From Bacteroides sp. (GTDB taxonomy: Bacteria; Bacteroidota; Bacteroidia; Bacteroidales; Bacteroidaceae): a stretch of 18,267 nucleotides of DNA. Under the pieces are notes generated by a model, which searched no databases, was not told the DNA's origin, and saw only the letters and a program-made list of their open reading frames with translations. Location: NCBI GenBank assembly GCA_019414665.1, contig DXLO01000035.1, positions 1 to 18,267 on the forward strand. The letters are read 5' to 3'. Of this stretch, positions 1 to 7,146 are shown piece by piece. The position numbers were made by a program, and so were the translations under genes. Position 1 is the first letter of the stretch. Every line of letters begins with the position of its first letter.

Positions 1-53
1 CACGACCCCCTGCTCCCAAAGCAGGTGCGCTAACCGGACTGCGCTACACCCCG
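1..53 (-). tRNA. tRNA-Pro (anticodon UGG), 3' part outside window
   Basis: On the minus strand the sequence begins with the acceptor strand CGGGGTG, then TA, a D-arm (GCGC ... GCGC around AGTCCGGTTA), and an anticodon stem CCTGC/GCAGG closing a 7-nt loop TTTGGGA. The loop places anticodon TGG at plus positions 16-18, which reads proline codons CCA and related. The variable region, T-arm and 3' acceptor strand lie beyond the left edge, so only about 53 of roughly 77 nt are present. The 5' end is set at 53 by the 7-nt acceptor strand. Confidence 0.93.
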
Positions 54-80
54 AAGAAGTGCTTTTCCTTAAAAGCGATG

Positions 81-111
81 CAAAGGTAGTGCTTTAGAAT
101 GTAATATGCAA
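81..111 (-). promoter_or_regulatory. Bacteroides-type promoter of the tRNA-Pro gene
   Basis: Minus strand reads TACCTTTG at 88-81, an exact TAnnTTTG -7 box, and TTG at 111-109, about 20 nt further upstream, matching the -33 element spacing. The predicted start lies some 20 nt before the tRNA 5' end. This is a motif match only. Confidence 0.65.
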
Positions 112-258
112 GTGTTTTAGCGTCTTTTTTTTGAAAAAATAAATCAGAGATTGCCGCTCGTTGAGCTTTTAATAGGGTAACAGGCTTAATATCTGATTGA
201 TACAAGATTTTTTGTTTGCAGGCTACTTAATACAGTTTTTATCTCTGCAAGTATACTA

Positions 259-296
259 AAACAGAGATTCCAGTATGTAAACCGGAATCTCTGTTT
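259..296 (-). terminator. Hairpin terminator of the DPP5-HAD operon
   Basis: A perfect 13-bp inverted repeat (AAACAGAGATTCC at 259-271 and GGAATCTCTGTTT at 284-296) encloses a 12-nt loop. On the minus strand the 3' arm runs into TTTTAG, a short U-tract. It lies 17 bp past the HAD gene's stop codon, as expected for an intrinsic terminator of that operon. Confidence 0.75.
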
Positions 297-312
297 GGAT
301 ATTTGTTATATT

Positions 313-942
313 TTACTTCAGTTTAGCGAGTAACAGGCTTAATTCTTTTCGCCAGTCACAGCCATTTTCAGGTTGGAAGGTATGCATACCCAGTTGGCTT
401 GCTATGTTTATGTTCGATTGGCCATCGTCTACGAACAAAGTTTCTTTCGGTGCTAAGCCGGCATCCGACAGCATGTACTCGAAGATGCGCTGTTCGGGTT
501 TTGTGCAACCTACCTGATAGGAGAGGTATAACTTGTCGAAATACGATGTCAAAGGTTTGCCCTCTGAAGAAAACCGTTCGCTGCATGCCCATCCCATTAC
601 GTAAGGATTCGTGTTGCTAAGTACATAGAGCTTGTATCCTTCGCTACGTAACATTTCCAGATATTCCAGCTTCCGTATATCTACACCAGTGATAAAGCCT
701 AGCCATGCCTGCTGTACTTCCTCCCATGACAATGTACGTCCGCATAGTTTCCCCAATTCGTTGCGGTAAGCTTCCTCTGTCAGACTTCCTTCTTCCAGTT
801 CCTGAAAGATGCCGGTCTGATGATACTTGTCGAGGATGCGGTCGGCATCTTTTACACCCAGACGGATGAATGCCTTTACAGCCTGTTCGCGGCTTATATC
901 GGCTATAACTCCGCCAAAATCGAAAACTATATTTTTTATCAT
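313..942 (-). CDS. HAD-superfamily phosphatase, YihX-like
   Basis: A 209-residue cytoplasmic hydrolase of the haloacid dehalogenase superfamily. Motif I is VFDFGGVIAD with nucleophile Asp8. The usual second Asp is replaced by Gly10, as in the YihX (alpha-D-glucose-1-phosphate phosphatase) branch, so this is not a sign of inactivity. Motif II is LSNTN (Ser109), motif III Lys148 in TKPE, and motif IV FVDDGQSN with Asp172/Asp173. The alpha-helical cap lies at about residues 18-90. The length equals YihX-like family members. It starts 23 bp after the stop of the DPP5-like gene with no promoter box between them, so it is probably co-transcribed. The likely reaction is dephosphorylation of a small sugar phosphate or nucleotide; the substrate cannot be read from sequence. 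A role linked to the peptidase is not evident. Confidence 0.9.
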   Translation of the reverse strand: MIKNIVFDFGGVIADISREQAVKAFIRLGVKDADRILDKYHQTGIFQELEEGSLTEEAYRNELGKLCGRTLSWEEVQQAWLGFITGVDIRKLEYLEMLRSEGYKLYVLSNTNPYVMGWACSERFSSEGKPLTSYFDKLYLSYQVGCTKPEQRIFEYMLSDAGLAPKETLFVDDGQSNINIASQLGMHTFQPENGCDWRKELSLLLAKLK

Positions 943-965
943 TTTCTCTTACGATTTAGCTGTGG

Positions 966-3092
966 TTATTTATTCTCAGGCTTTAGCCATTTATCCAGCC
1001 ATGCAAAGAATGTGCGTTGCCACAGGATACCGTTCTGCGGTTTCAGTACCCAGTGATTCTCGTCAGGGAAGATGAGCAACTGTGCCGGAACACCTCTAAG
1101 TTTGGCAGCATTGAAGGCAGCCATTCCTTGTGAAGCCAGGATTCGGAAATCTTTTTCTCCATGTATGCACAGTATAGGAGTGTCCCATTTATCTACAAAC
1201 AGATGAGGAGAATTGGCGTAACTGCGTTGTACTGCCGGATTATTTTTCTCCCAATATGCTCCACCCAAATCCCAGTTGGTGAACCAGAGCTCTTCTGTTT
1301 CCAGATACTGCTGTTCCATGTTGAAGAAACCATCGTGAGCAATAAAGGCTTTAAAGCGTTTGTTGTGGTGACCTGCCAACCAATAAACAGAGTAACCGCC
1401 AAAGCTGGCTCCTACACATCCCAGACGGTCTTTATCTACATAAGGCTCTTTAGCTATGTCGTCGATGGCACTCAGGTAGTCGTCCATGCAGTGACCTCCG
1501 TAGTTTGTACTGATATCTTCCAGCCATTCCATACCGAATCCCGGCAGACCGCGACGGTTGGGAGCAATGATGATATAGTCGTTTGCTGCCATGAGTTGCA
1601 GATTCCAGCGATAGCTCCAGAACTGGCTGACCGGACTTTGTGGACCTCCCTGGCAGAAAAGAAGAGTCGGATACTTCTTGTTCGGGTTGAAATTAGCCGG
1701 ATAAACTACCCATGAAAGCATATCTTTTCCATCGACAGTCTTGGTCCAGCGTGCTTCTACTTTACCCATTTGCAGCTGACTGAATATCTGATCGTTTTCT
1801 TTTGTGATGCGGGTTACTGCATTTTTCTTTTTCAAATCGACAGTGAACAGTTCGTCTGCCTCGCTTAAAGAATGACGTTTGGTGAGCAGTTGTTTGTTGT
1901 TAAGCATGGCAACCGAAGTATAGTCGTACATACCGTCAGTAAGCTGCTTTACTTCTCCTTTCAGGTTGGTGCTGTGAACCATACTGGTAGCGTGCCATAC
2001 GCCTACGAAATACAATGTTTTTCCATCGGGAGCCCAGCAATAATCGTCTACACCCGACTGGAAAGCTTCGGTTACATAAGTCTTTTCTCCACTTTTCAGG
2101 TCCATGACACACAACCGGTTGCGGTCGCTCTCATAGCCGTCGCGTTCCATACTTTGCCATGCAATACTTTTTCCGTCGGGAGAGAATTTCGGATTGGTAT
2201 CGTAGCCCAGATTCTTGTCCGTAGCATCTTCCTTGCAGAGATTACGAGTTTCACCTGCTTCCGTATTATAAAGGTAAATATCCGAATCGGTCGATACAGA
2301 ATATTCCAATCCTGTTTTCTTGCGACAAGTGTAAGCTATTTGCTTGGAATCGTTGCTCCACGCCAGCTGCTCGATACCGCCGAAAGGTTTCATGGGCGAT
2401 TCATAAGGTTCACCTTTCAGAATATCTGTAGCAGTACCAACCTGATTACCGTCGAATGAAGCGACAAACGGATGCGGAATATTTTCCACCCATTCATCCC
2501 AATGCTTGTACATCAGGTCATTGATGACCTTTCCGCTGGCTTTATCCAAGTCAGGATATATGTCAGAAGTACGTTGTCCGTATTTAACTTGCGAGATGAA
2601 CAATACTTTACTTTCATCCGGAGAAAATTTAAATCCTTCTATACCACCTTCGTACGATGAAAGTTGTTTCCGTTCACTTCCGTCGGGATTCATTTCCCAT
2701 ATTTGCATACTTCCGCTTGCAGCTGTAAGAAAAGCAATCTTGCTTCCGCCTTTTATCCATGTCGGTTCAACCTCGCTGTCGGCAGTATGAGTAAGAAGCA
2801 AATTGTTTGTGCCGTCGGCATTCATCACATAAATTACAGTGTGGCTCTTGTTCTCTTTTACACTGTAATAAGATACGGTGTATGCGATCTGCTTTCCATC
2901 GGGGGATACGCTTGAACTTCCTATGCGTCCCATTGCCCACAAAGCCTCGGGAGTAAGTTTTTTATTCTTGATTCTGATTTCTTGTTTGCCTATAACAGGC
3001 TTATCGGTATTTGCCGGTGTATCGGCGTTGACATAACCCGATGCTGCAAACATCATGGCTGCTGTCATTGTCATAAGGTCTGTTTTCTTCAT
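966..3092 (-). CDS. dpp5: Periplasmic dipeptidyl-peptidase 5-like S9 peptidase
   Basis: A 708-residue serine peptidase of the prolyl oligopeptidase family (S9). The N-terminus (residues 1 to about 23, ending VNA) looks like a Sec signal peptide, so it should act in the periplasm. Residues about 45-440 carry repeated SPDGK-type segments of a beta-propeller (63-67, 157-161, 304-308, 355-358). The C-terminal alpha/beta hydrolase domain has the nucleophile in GASFGGY (Ser563), Asp648 in HGEKDFR and His680 in DENHW. Whole stretches match my recollection of P. gingivalis DPP5, for example around residues 176-208 (DIYPDLDKASGK, MYKHWDEWVE). DPP5 removes dipeptides with hydrophobic residues at P1 from peptide N-termini, supporting amino-acid acquisition. 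The leader is A-rich without Shine-Dalgarno, as is common in this phylum. First gene of an operon with the HAD phosphatase. An acylaminoacyl-peptidase label is the main alternative. Confidence 0.93.
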   Translation of the reverse strand: MKKTDLMTMTAAMMFAASGYVNADTPANTDKPVIGKQEIRIKNKKLTPEALWAMGRIGSSSVSPDGKQIAYTVSYYSVKENKSHTVIYVMNADGTNNLLLTHTADSEVEPTWIKGGSKIAFLTAASGSMQIWEMNPDGSERKQLSSYEGGIEGFKFSPDESKVLFISQVKYGQRTSDIYPDLDKASGKVINDLMYKHWDEWVENIPHPFVASFDGNQVGTATDILKGEPYESPMKPFGGIEQLAWSNDSKQIAYTCRKKTGLEYSVSTDSDIYLYNTEAGETRNLCKEDATDKNLGYDTNPKFSPDGKSIAWQSMERDGYESDRNRLCVMDLKSGEKTYVTEAFQSGVDDYCWAPDGKTLYFVGVWHATSMVHSTNLKGEVKQLTDGMYDYTSVAMLNNKQLLTKRHSLSEADELFTVDLKKKNAVTRITKENDQIFSQLQMGKVEARWTKTVDGKDMLSWVVYPANFNPNKKYPTLLFCQGGPQSPVSQFWSYRWNLQLMAANDYIIIAPNRRGLPGFGMEWLEDISTNYGGHCMDDYLSAIDDIAKEPYVDKDRLGCVGASFGGYSVYWLAGHHNKRFKAFIAHDGFFNMEQQYLETEELWFTNWDLGGAYWEKNNPAVQRSYANSPHLFVDKWDTPILCIHGEKDFRILASQGMAAFNAAKLRGVPAQLLIFPDENHWVLKPQNGILWQRTFFAWLDKWLKPENK

Positions 3093-3121
3093 GATTATTG
3101 AACTTTTGTTTTTTCAATACA

Positions 3122-3129
3122 CAAAGTTA
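3122..3129 (-). promoter_or_regulatory. -7 box upstream of the DPP5-like gene
   Basis: Minus strand reads TAACTTTG, an exact TAnnTTTG box, 30 bp before the start codon. No clear TTG -33 element is seen at the expected distance, so the assignment rests on one box. Confidence 0.5.
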
Positions 3130-3269
3130 CTAATAAAATGTGATATACGTAATATGTTATATCGTTATTGGTTCATGGGATACCTTGATGGGTAGCTTGT
3201 GTTAAATGTTTGTTAAAATATGCTGCTTATGAAATTTTTAGTAGTTTGGTGGTATAATTACAATAAAAA

Positions 3270-3292
3270 ATACCACATGGTATTGGTAATAC
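3270..3292. repeat. Two overlapping short palindromes, possible operator
   Basis: ATACCA-CA-TGGTAT (3270-3283) is an inverted repeat with 6-bp arms, and GTATTGGTAATAC (3280-3292) is a second with 5-bp arms that overlaps it. Both lie 40-60 bp before the ATG of the hydrolase-nuclease gene in an AT-rich leader with no exact TAnnTTTG box. They could bind a dimeric regulator or be chance in AT-rich DNA. Nothing here identifies a regulator. Confidence 0.3.
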
Positions 3293-3331
3293 GTTTTTTA
3301 GATAAAGTTATATTAAAAAAATCAGCGAAAT

Positions 3332-5068
3332 ATGAGAAATAAAATTCTATACATACACGGACTTTCATCTTCCGGTTCTTCTTCTACGACAAGAAACTTG
3401 CAGGCTCTTTTGCCCGATTATAGTGTGCTGTCACCCGATTTGCCTGTTGCTCCTCAGGAAGCTTTGGACATGCTGTGGCATTTATGTGAGCTAGAACAGC
3501 CTCAACTTATTATTGGAACCTCCATGGGAGGTATGTTTGCCCAGCAACTTAGAGGATATAAAAAGATCTTAGTGAACCCGGCTTTTCATGTATCCGAATT
3601 TATGCGTACACAGATTGGGGTACATGAGTTTCTGAATCCTCGTCGGAACGGTGAAACTCATTATGAGATAACTTCTGACTTGTGTGATGCTTACCAAAAG
3701 GTAGAGAAGGGACAGTTTTCGGACATTACGGAGTTCGATAAAGAAAATACTTATGCTCTGTTTGGCACAAAAGACACATTGGTGCATGGATATGACGAGT
3801 TTATGTCGCATTATGAAAAGGCTTCATGGTTTGAAGGGGAACATAGGCTGAATCTTGAGGTTATGCGGAGTAGTGTTATACCATTAATAGAAAAGATTAT
3901 GGCGAAGGGTTTCAAAGAAGCCCTTAGGACTTCACCACTATTTAATTTGTCCTTGTGTTCAAAGGAGTTATTCCACAGTAATTTTTTATATTGGTTAGGA
4001 ACAACACATTGTGCTCTATTTGTTGCTGTATGCAAAGAACTAGGATGTAAGGTTAATTGGAATGCTTCTCCGGAAAATATTAAAAGAGAATATTGTAACC
4101 TTGATCTTTGTGCATGTTGTGATGGACAGATAACATTTATTTTAGAGAATAAAGTAAAAAGTATTCCTCAGAAAAGTCAGCTGGACAGGTATGTGAGGGA
4201 AAACAACCCACAGACAGACGATTTGATTTTATTATCATTGGCTACAGAATTTCCTGATAAAGAAAATATTCTTAACGATGGGTTGTGGAAAATACGCAGT
4301 TATAAAGATTTATGTGAGGCTATAAGTAAACATAAAAACCTACTTGAGGGTGATTCTTATGCATTAGCATTGGTAGAAGATTATTGTTCGTTCATCAATA
4401 ATCTGCATCAGCTGTCACAGACTTGGCTTTTGAAAAAGGAAAGTTATTTTTTATTGCCAAAGGATGAAAAAAAGGAAATTGAAGAATTGCGTATAGGAGA
4501 TTTGATGGATAAAATATGGTATTCCCAACTTTGTGCTAGTCTGAATAAATATATAATGGATAAATTTCATCTTGAAACTGTATCGGGATATGGAATTGAG
4601 GCTATTGCTAAAACAGGAGGAAATATACTGAATACGGTATATACTAATTGGGGATTTACTCATGGACAAGGTCTGTTGGAGGCTAAATTGAAAATAAATA
4701 ATGACTATGTATTGCTTATACAAATTCAAGGGAATAGATACGAACATGGTATAGAGTGGATTTGTGAAAGAAACTGCTCACACTCTGAATTCTGGAATAG
4801 AACTCAAAGTCTTGATTTGACTTGCGAGCTATCCTTCTTGCAATTTAGTGAAGCTGAAACAGCCTCGTTTCCATCAGTCTGCGTAAATGAGCCTATTACA
4901 GCCCGGAAAAAGAAGGGAGAAGTAGAGAAGCGTATTTATAATAAGTATAGCGACAGATTTTTATATCAGTCCAAAAAGATAAAAGAAAATGCCTTTGCTA
5001 TAGATGTATTATATGCTATATCGGAAGAAATAGGGTATATAGTTGAAAAAGCAAATAATGTAAAATGA
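3332..5068 (+). CDS. YqiA-like alpha/beta hydrolase fused to PD-(D/E)XK nuclease
   Basis: A 578-residue, apparently cytoplasmic two-domain protein without signal or membrane segments. Residues 1 to about 190 are a compact alpha/beta hydrolase like YqiA/YcfP: ILYIHGLSSSG (3-15), nucleophile elbow GTSMGG (Ser64), Asp148 in GTKDTLV and His171 in GEHRLN form a full triad. Residues about 200-578 resemble the PDDEXK_4 nuclease family: ELFHSNFLYWL (212-222) matches its usual N-terminal signature, then Asp258 (NLDL), Glu272-Asn-Lys274 (LENK) and QLDRY (283-287) form the PD-(D/E)XK core. The reading frame is continuous. An ATG at 3899 (Met190) sits exactly at the junction and could be the ancestral nuclease start or an internal start. 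The hydrolase half has ordinary GC and the nuclease half is AT-rich, suggesting that a transferred nuclease gene was joined to a resident hydrolase gene. The gene stands alone, with no methyltransferase or partner beside it. The substrate of either domain is unknown. The domain calls are from motifs only. Confidence 0.85.
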   Translation: MRNKILYIHGLSSSGSSSTTRNLQALLPDYSVLSPDLPVAPQEALDMLWHLCELEQPQLIIGTSMGGMFAQQLRGYKKILVNPAFHVSEFMRTQIGVHEFLNPRRNGETHYEITSDLCDAYQKVEKGQFSDITEFDKENTYALFGTKDTLVHGYDEFMSHYEKASWFEGEHRLNLEVMRSSVIPLIEKIMAKGFKEALRTSPLFNLSLCSKELFHSNFLYWLGTTHCALFVAVCKELGCKVNWNASPENIKREYCNLDLCACCDGQITFILENKVKSIPQKSQLDRYVRENNPQTDDLILLSLATEFPDKENILNDGLWKIRSYKDLCEAISKHKNLLEGDSYALALVEDYCSFINNLHQLSQTWLLKKESYFLLPKDEKKEIEELRIGDLMDKIWYSQLCASLNKYIMDKFHLETVSGYGIEAIAKTGGNILNTVYTNWGFTHGQGLLEAKLKINNDYVLLIQIQGNRYEHGIEWICERNCSHSEFWNRTQSLDLTCELSFLQFSEAETASFPSVCVNEPITARKKKGEVEKRIYNKYSDRFLYQSKKIKENAFAIDVLYAISEEIGYIVEKANNVK

Positions 5069-5160
5069 TAACCGTCTGAAAAGATGCTGAAGAACCAGTG
5101 TTTTTTTGTACAAAATTTTAGAAAAGATGCTGATGCTTTACTAAAAACATGCTGAATTTT
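5069..5160. repeat. Spacer with ATGCTGA-type intergenic repeats
   Basis: ATGCTGA occurs at 5084, 5127 and 5149 within this AT-rich spacer. The segment 5116-5160 (TTTTAG, AAAAGATGCTGATG, CTTTACTAAAAAC) aligns with the loop and right arm of the large hairpin at 18094-18161. ACCGTC (5071-5076) also recurs beside that hairpin, in the opposite orientation. No gene is seen. It looks like a degenerate copy of a dispersed intergenic repeat. Confidence 0.6.
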
Positions 5161-5171
5161 TTCATAAAAAT

Positions 5172-5224
5172 TCCCCTTTTCCGTATTTCGTGCTTCTCAC
5201 AGCATGAAAATACGTAAAAGGGGA
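5172..5224 (-). terminator. Long hairpin terminator of the lipoprotein gene
   Basis: TCCCCTTTTCCGTATTTCGTGC (5172 onward) pairs with the segment ending AAAAGGGGA at 5224, giving an imperfect stem of about 22 bp around a short loop. On the minus strand the stem is followed by ATTTTTATGAAAAAATT, a U-rich run. It lies 26 bp past the lipoprotein stop codon. On the plus strand no T-tract follows, so it mainly serves minus-strand transcription. Confidence 0.8.
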
Positions 5225-5249
5225 TGTGAGAGAGAGAATGAAAAGTTTC

Positions 5250-5681
5250 TTATTTTCCAATGAAATAAGCGGGATAGCCATCCAGCAGGCAGTTCAGCTG
5301 GTTTCCTCCCATTGCAATATTTTCCATGTACGAATATCTGTTGCCGTAATTGAGACGGATGCTTGTGTAGTTGCTGTCCCACCAGTCCCATCCGAAATTA
5401 AGGCTTGATTCTTGCCGGTTCCCGTAGCGGTCTTGTGAATATAAATAGTCTACTCCCGTATTGTTCGGGTAAAAACAAATTTCCTGATAGTAGTAAACAC
5501 CATATTCATCTGTCCATTCATCAGTCCAGATACGGCTGCATAAATAATCGGTACTTTCGTGATAACTGTTCGTGCCGTTTCCGATTTCTATTCCCAGACC
5601 TACATATTCGCATGAACTCAATGTAAAGATTAAAGACAGCACTGCTGCTATATAATAGAATTTACGTTTTATTGTCTTCAT
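5250..5681 (-). CDS. Small aromatic-rich lipoprotein, function unknown
   Basis: A 143-residue predicted lipoprotein. The N-terminus has basic KTIKRK, a hydrophobic stretch (residues 9-21) and a lipobox LSSC with Cys24, so it should be lipidated and anchored at the inner or outer membrane. The mature part is very rich in Tyr, Trp and Phe (about 25 of 120 residues) and contains three further Cys. The segment ICFYPNNTGVDY resembles the strand-turn pattern of small lipocalin-like lipoproteins of this phylum, but I do not recognise a family. The start at 5681 is chosen over an upstream ATG at 5711 because AGGAGG (5687-5692) lies 5 nt before it, and the upstream ATG would fall inside the promoter. 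Monocistronic, with its own promoter and terminator. Confidence 0.8.
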   Translation of the reverse strand: MKTIKRKFYYIAAVLSLIFTLSSCEYVGLGIEIGNGTNSYHESTDYLCSRIWTDEWTDEYGVYYYQEICFYPNNTGVDYLYSQDRYGNRQESSLNFGWDWWDSNYTSIRLNYGNRYSYMENIAMGGNQLNCLLDGYPAYFIGK

Positions 5682-5708
5682 AACTACCTCCTTTGTTTTT
5701 TGATATGA

Positions 5709-5739
5709 CAAAGATAGGCCGGGAGTCTGATACCCACAA
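5709..5739 (-). promoter_or_regulatory. Promoter of the lipoprotein gene
   Basis: Minus strand reads TATCTTTG at 5716-5709 (exact TAnnTTTG) and TTG at 5739-5737, spaced 20 nt, matching the -33/-7 layout. The predicted transcript starts near 5702 and carries AGGAGG at 5692-5687. Such a strong Shine-Dalgarno is unusual beside its neighbours and decides the start codon. Confidence 0.7.
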
Positions 5740-5793
5740 TTAATTTCTCCTAATCGTAAAGGGGAATATTCCTACTTATGATAGGGAAATTCC

Positions 5794-7131
5794 TCAAATA
5801 CGCTTATGTTGCCAGTTTGCCTTCCTGATATACAGATAACTGGCTATACCGATACAGATAGCATATAAGTGCTCGGCAGTCCAACATATGGCAACGTCGG
5901 CTTTCAAACCTGTAATTACGATGAGGATGTATATGGTATACAGTGCCAGGGCAATGATCTCAAGAATGAAAGCAGCACGTGTGTTACCCGTTCCTGATAC
6001 CGACTGAAAATAAATAAAGCCTGGAATACTGACGATATAGGTAGAACATAATACCCATAAAGTAGGAATACTTGCTGTTATCAAGTCGGGTATATTGGTA
6101 TATATACGCAAGACTGTCGAGGGGAACAACGCGATAAGTCCTATCAGTGGAATGACAAAGAAAGAACATAGGCGTATATGTTGGTTGATTAATGCCGGAA
6201 CTTCTTTGCTGTGTCCGGCACCAATCTGGTTGCTTACCAGTGAACTGCAAGTTGATGCGAAAGCCATGACCGTCATAAACGGTATGCTCGATACACTTCG
6301 TATGATATTGGAAATGGCGAGCGGACGTTCTCCCAGATGTTCGATAAATATGAAGAACAGGAACCATGTAGACAGTGATATAAAGTTTTGTATCATTGTC
6401 CATAGTGAAATATGCATGATTTGTGACAATGCTTTTGTACGGATGCCGAGAATGCGGTTTAATCCATACTTGCGATAGTCTATTTTCCGGTATGTATAAC
6501 TTATAAAGAATAATACGGATACCAGTTCGGCCAGCGACGAGCCTATAGCTGCTCCGGCAATTCCCATGGCAGGAAATCCGAATTTACCGAAAATAAGTGT
6601 ATAGTTGAATATTACATTGGCAGCTACCATCACGATGGAATTCAGGGTGAGGGTACGTGTCTGCGTAGTTCCTACAAAAAAGGCTCTGAACATGGCTCCT
6701 ATAAAGGAGAAGAAGAAACCATACACACGCCAGCGTATATAGTCAGTTGCTGCACCTACTATACGGTCCGAACTGACTAACATTCCCAGTATTTGTTCGG
6801 AAAAAACTTGTGAAAGGATAAAAATAACCAGACTCATCAGCATCAGGAAATAGATACCCTGATAGAAGATGTTCCCTATAGCACGGTAGTTCCCTTCACC
6901 GTTTCTTCGGGCTATCAGTATTTGCGAACCGACTGTAAAGCCGAATCCGATCATGAAGATTGCCAGATAATATACACCGGCTATGGCAGATGCTCCTAGT
7001 TCTATCTCACCTACATGCCCAAGAAATGCAGTATCGGTGATACCGATCATTTGCTCCATAATCAGGCTGATGAGAATGGGATAGGCAATGAGCCAGATAT
7101 CTTTATAGGTATAACTTGTAGTTGACTTCAT
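5794..7131 (-). CDS. MATE-family multidrug/toxin exporter
   Basis: A 445-residue inner-membrane protein with about 12 hydrophobic segments, the expected size and topology for a MATE transporter, in two related halves. The first helix carries the family pattern PILISLIMEQMIGITDTAFLG-like (residues 18-37), with Asp33 in helix 1. GSQILIARRNGEG (68-80) is the conserved cytoplasmic loop after helix 2. MATE proteins export cationic or planar compounds using Na+ or H+ gradients; the substrate here is unknown. It starts 15 bp after the stop of the NimA-like gene, so the two are probably co-transcribed and may act together on a toxic or redox-active compound (inference). No strong hairpin follows the stop; the lipoprotein promoter lies immediately downstream on the same strand. 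Confidence 0.93.
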   Translation of the reverse strand: MKSTTSYTYKDIWLIAYPILISLIMEQMIGITDTAFLGHVGEIELGASAIAGVYYLAIFMIGFGFTVGSQILIARRNGEGNYRAIGNIFYQGIYFLMLMSLVIFILSQVFSEQILGMLVSSDRIVGAATDYIRWRVYGFFFSFIGAMFRAFFVGTTQTRTLTLNSIVMVAANVIFNYTLIFGKFGFPAMGIAGAAIGSSLAELVSVLFFISYTYRKIDYRKYGLNRILGIRTKALSQIMHISLWTMIQNFISLSTWFLFFIFIEHLGERPLAISNIIRSVSSIPFMTVMAFASTCSSLVSNQIGAGHSKEVPALINQHIRLCSFFVIPLIGLIALFPSTVLRIYTNIPDLITASIPTLWVLCSTYIVSIPGFIYFQSVSGTGNTRAAFILEIIALALYTIYILIVITGLKADVAICWTAEHLYAICIGIASYLYIRKANWQHKRI

Positions 7132-7146
7132 ACTTTGGTAGAAAGA

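Noticed and set aside
1161..2459. Long plus-strand open frames opposite the DPP5-like gene
   Set aside because: They lie wholly antisense to a gene with full S9 motifs, encode no recognisable domain and have no promoter or ribosome site of their own.
3332..5068. Restriction-modification or toxin-antitoxin locus
   Set aside because: No methyltransferase, specificity subunit or small antitoxin gene lies next to the fusion gene; the neighbours are a peptidase and a lipoprotein.
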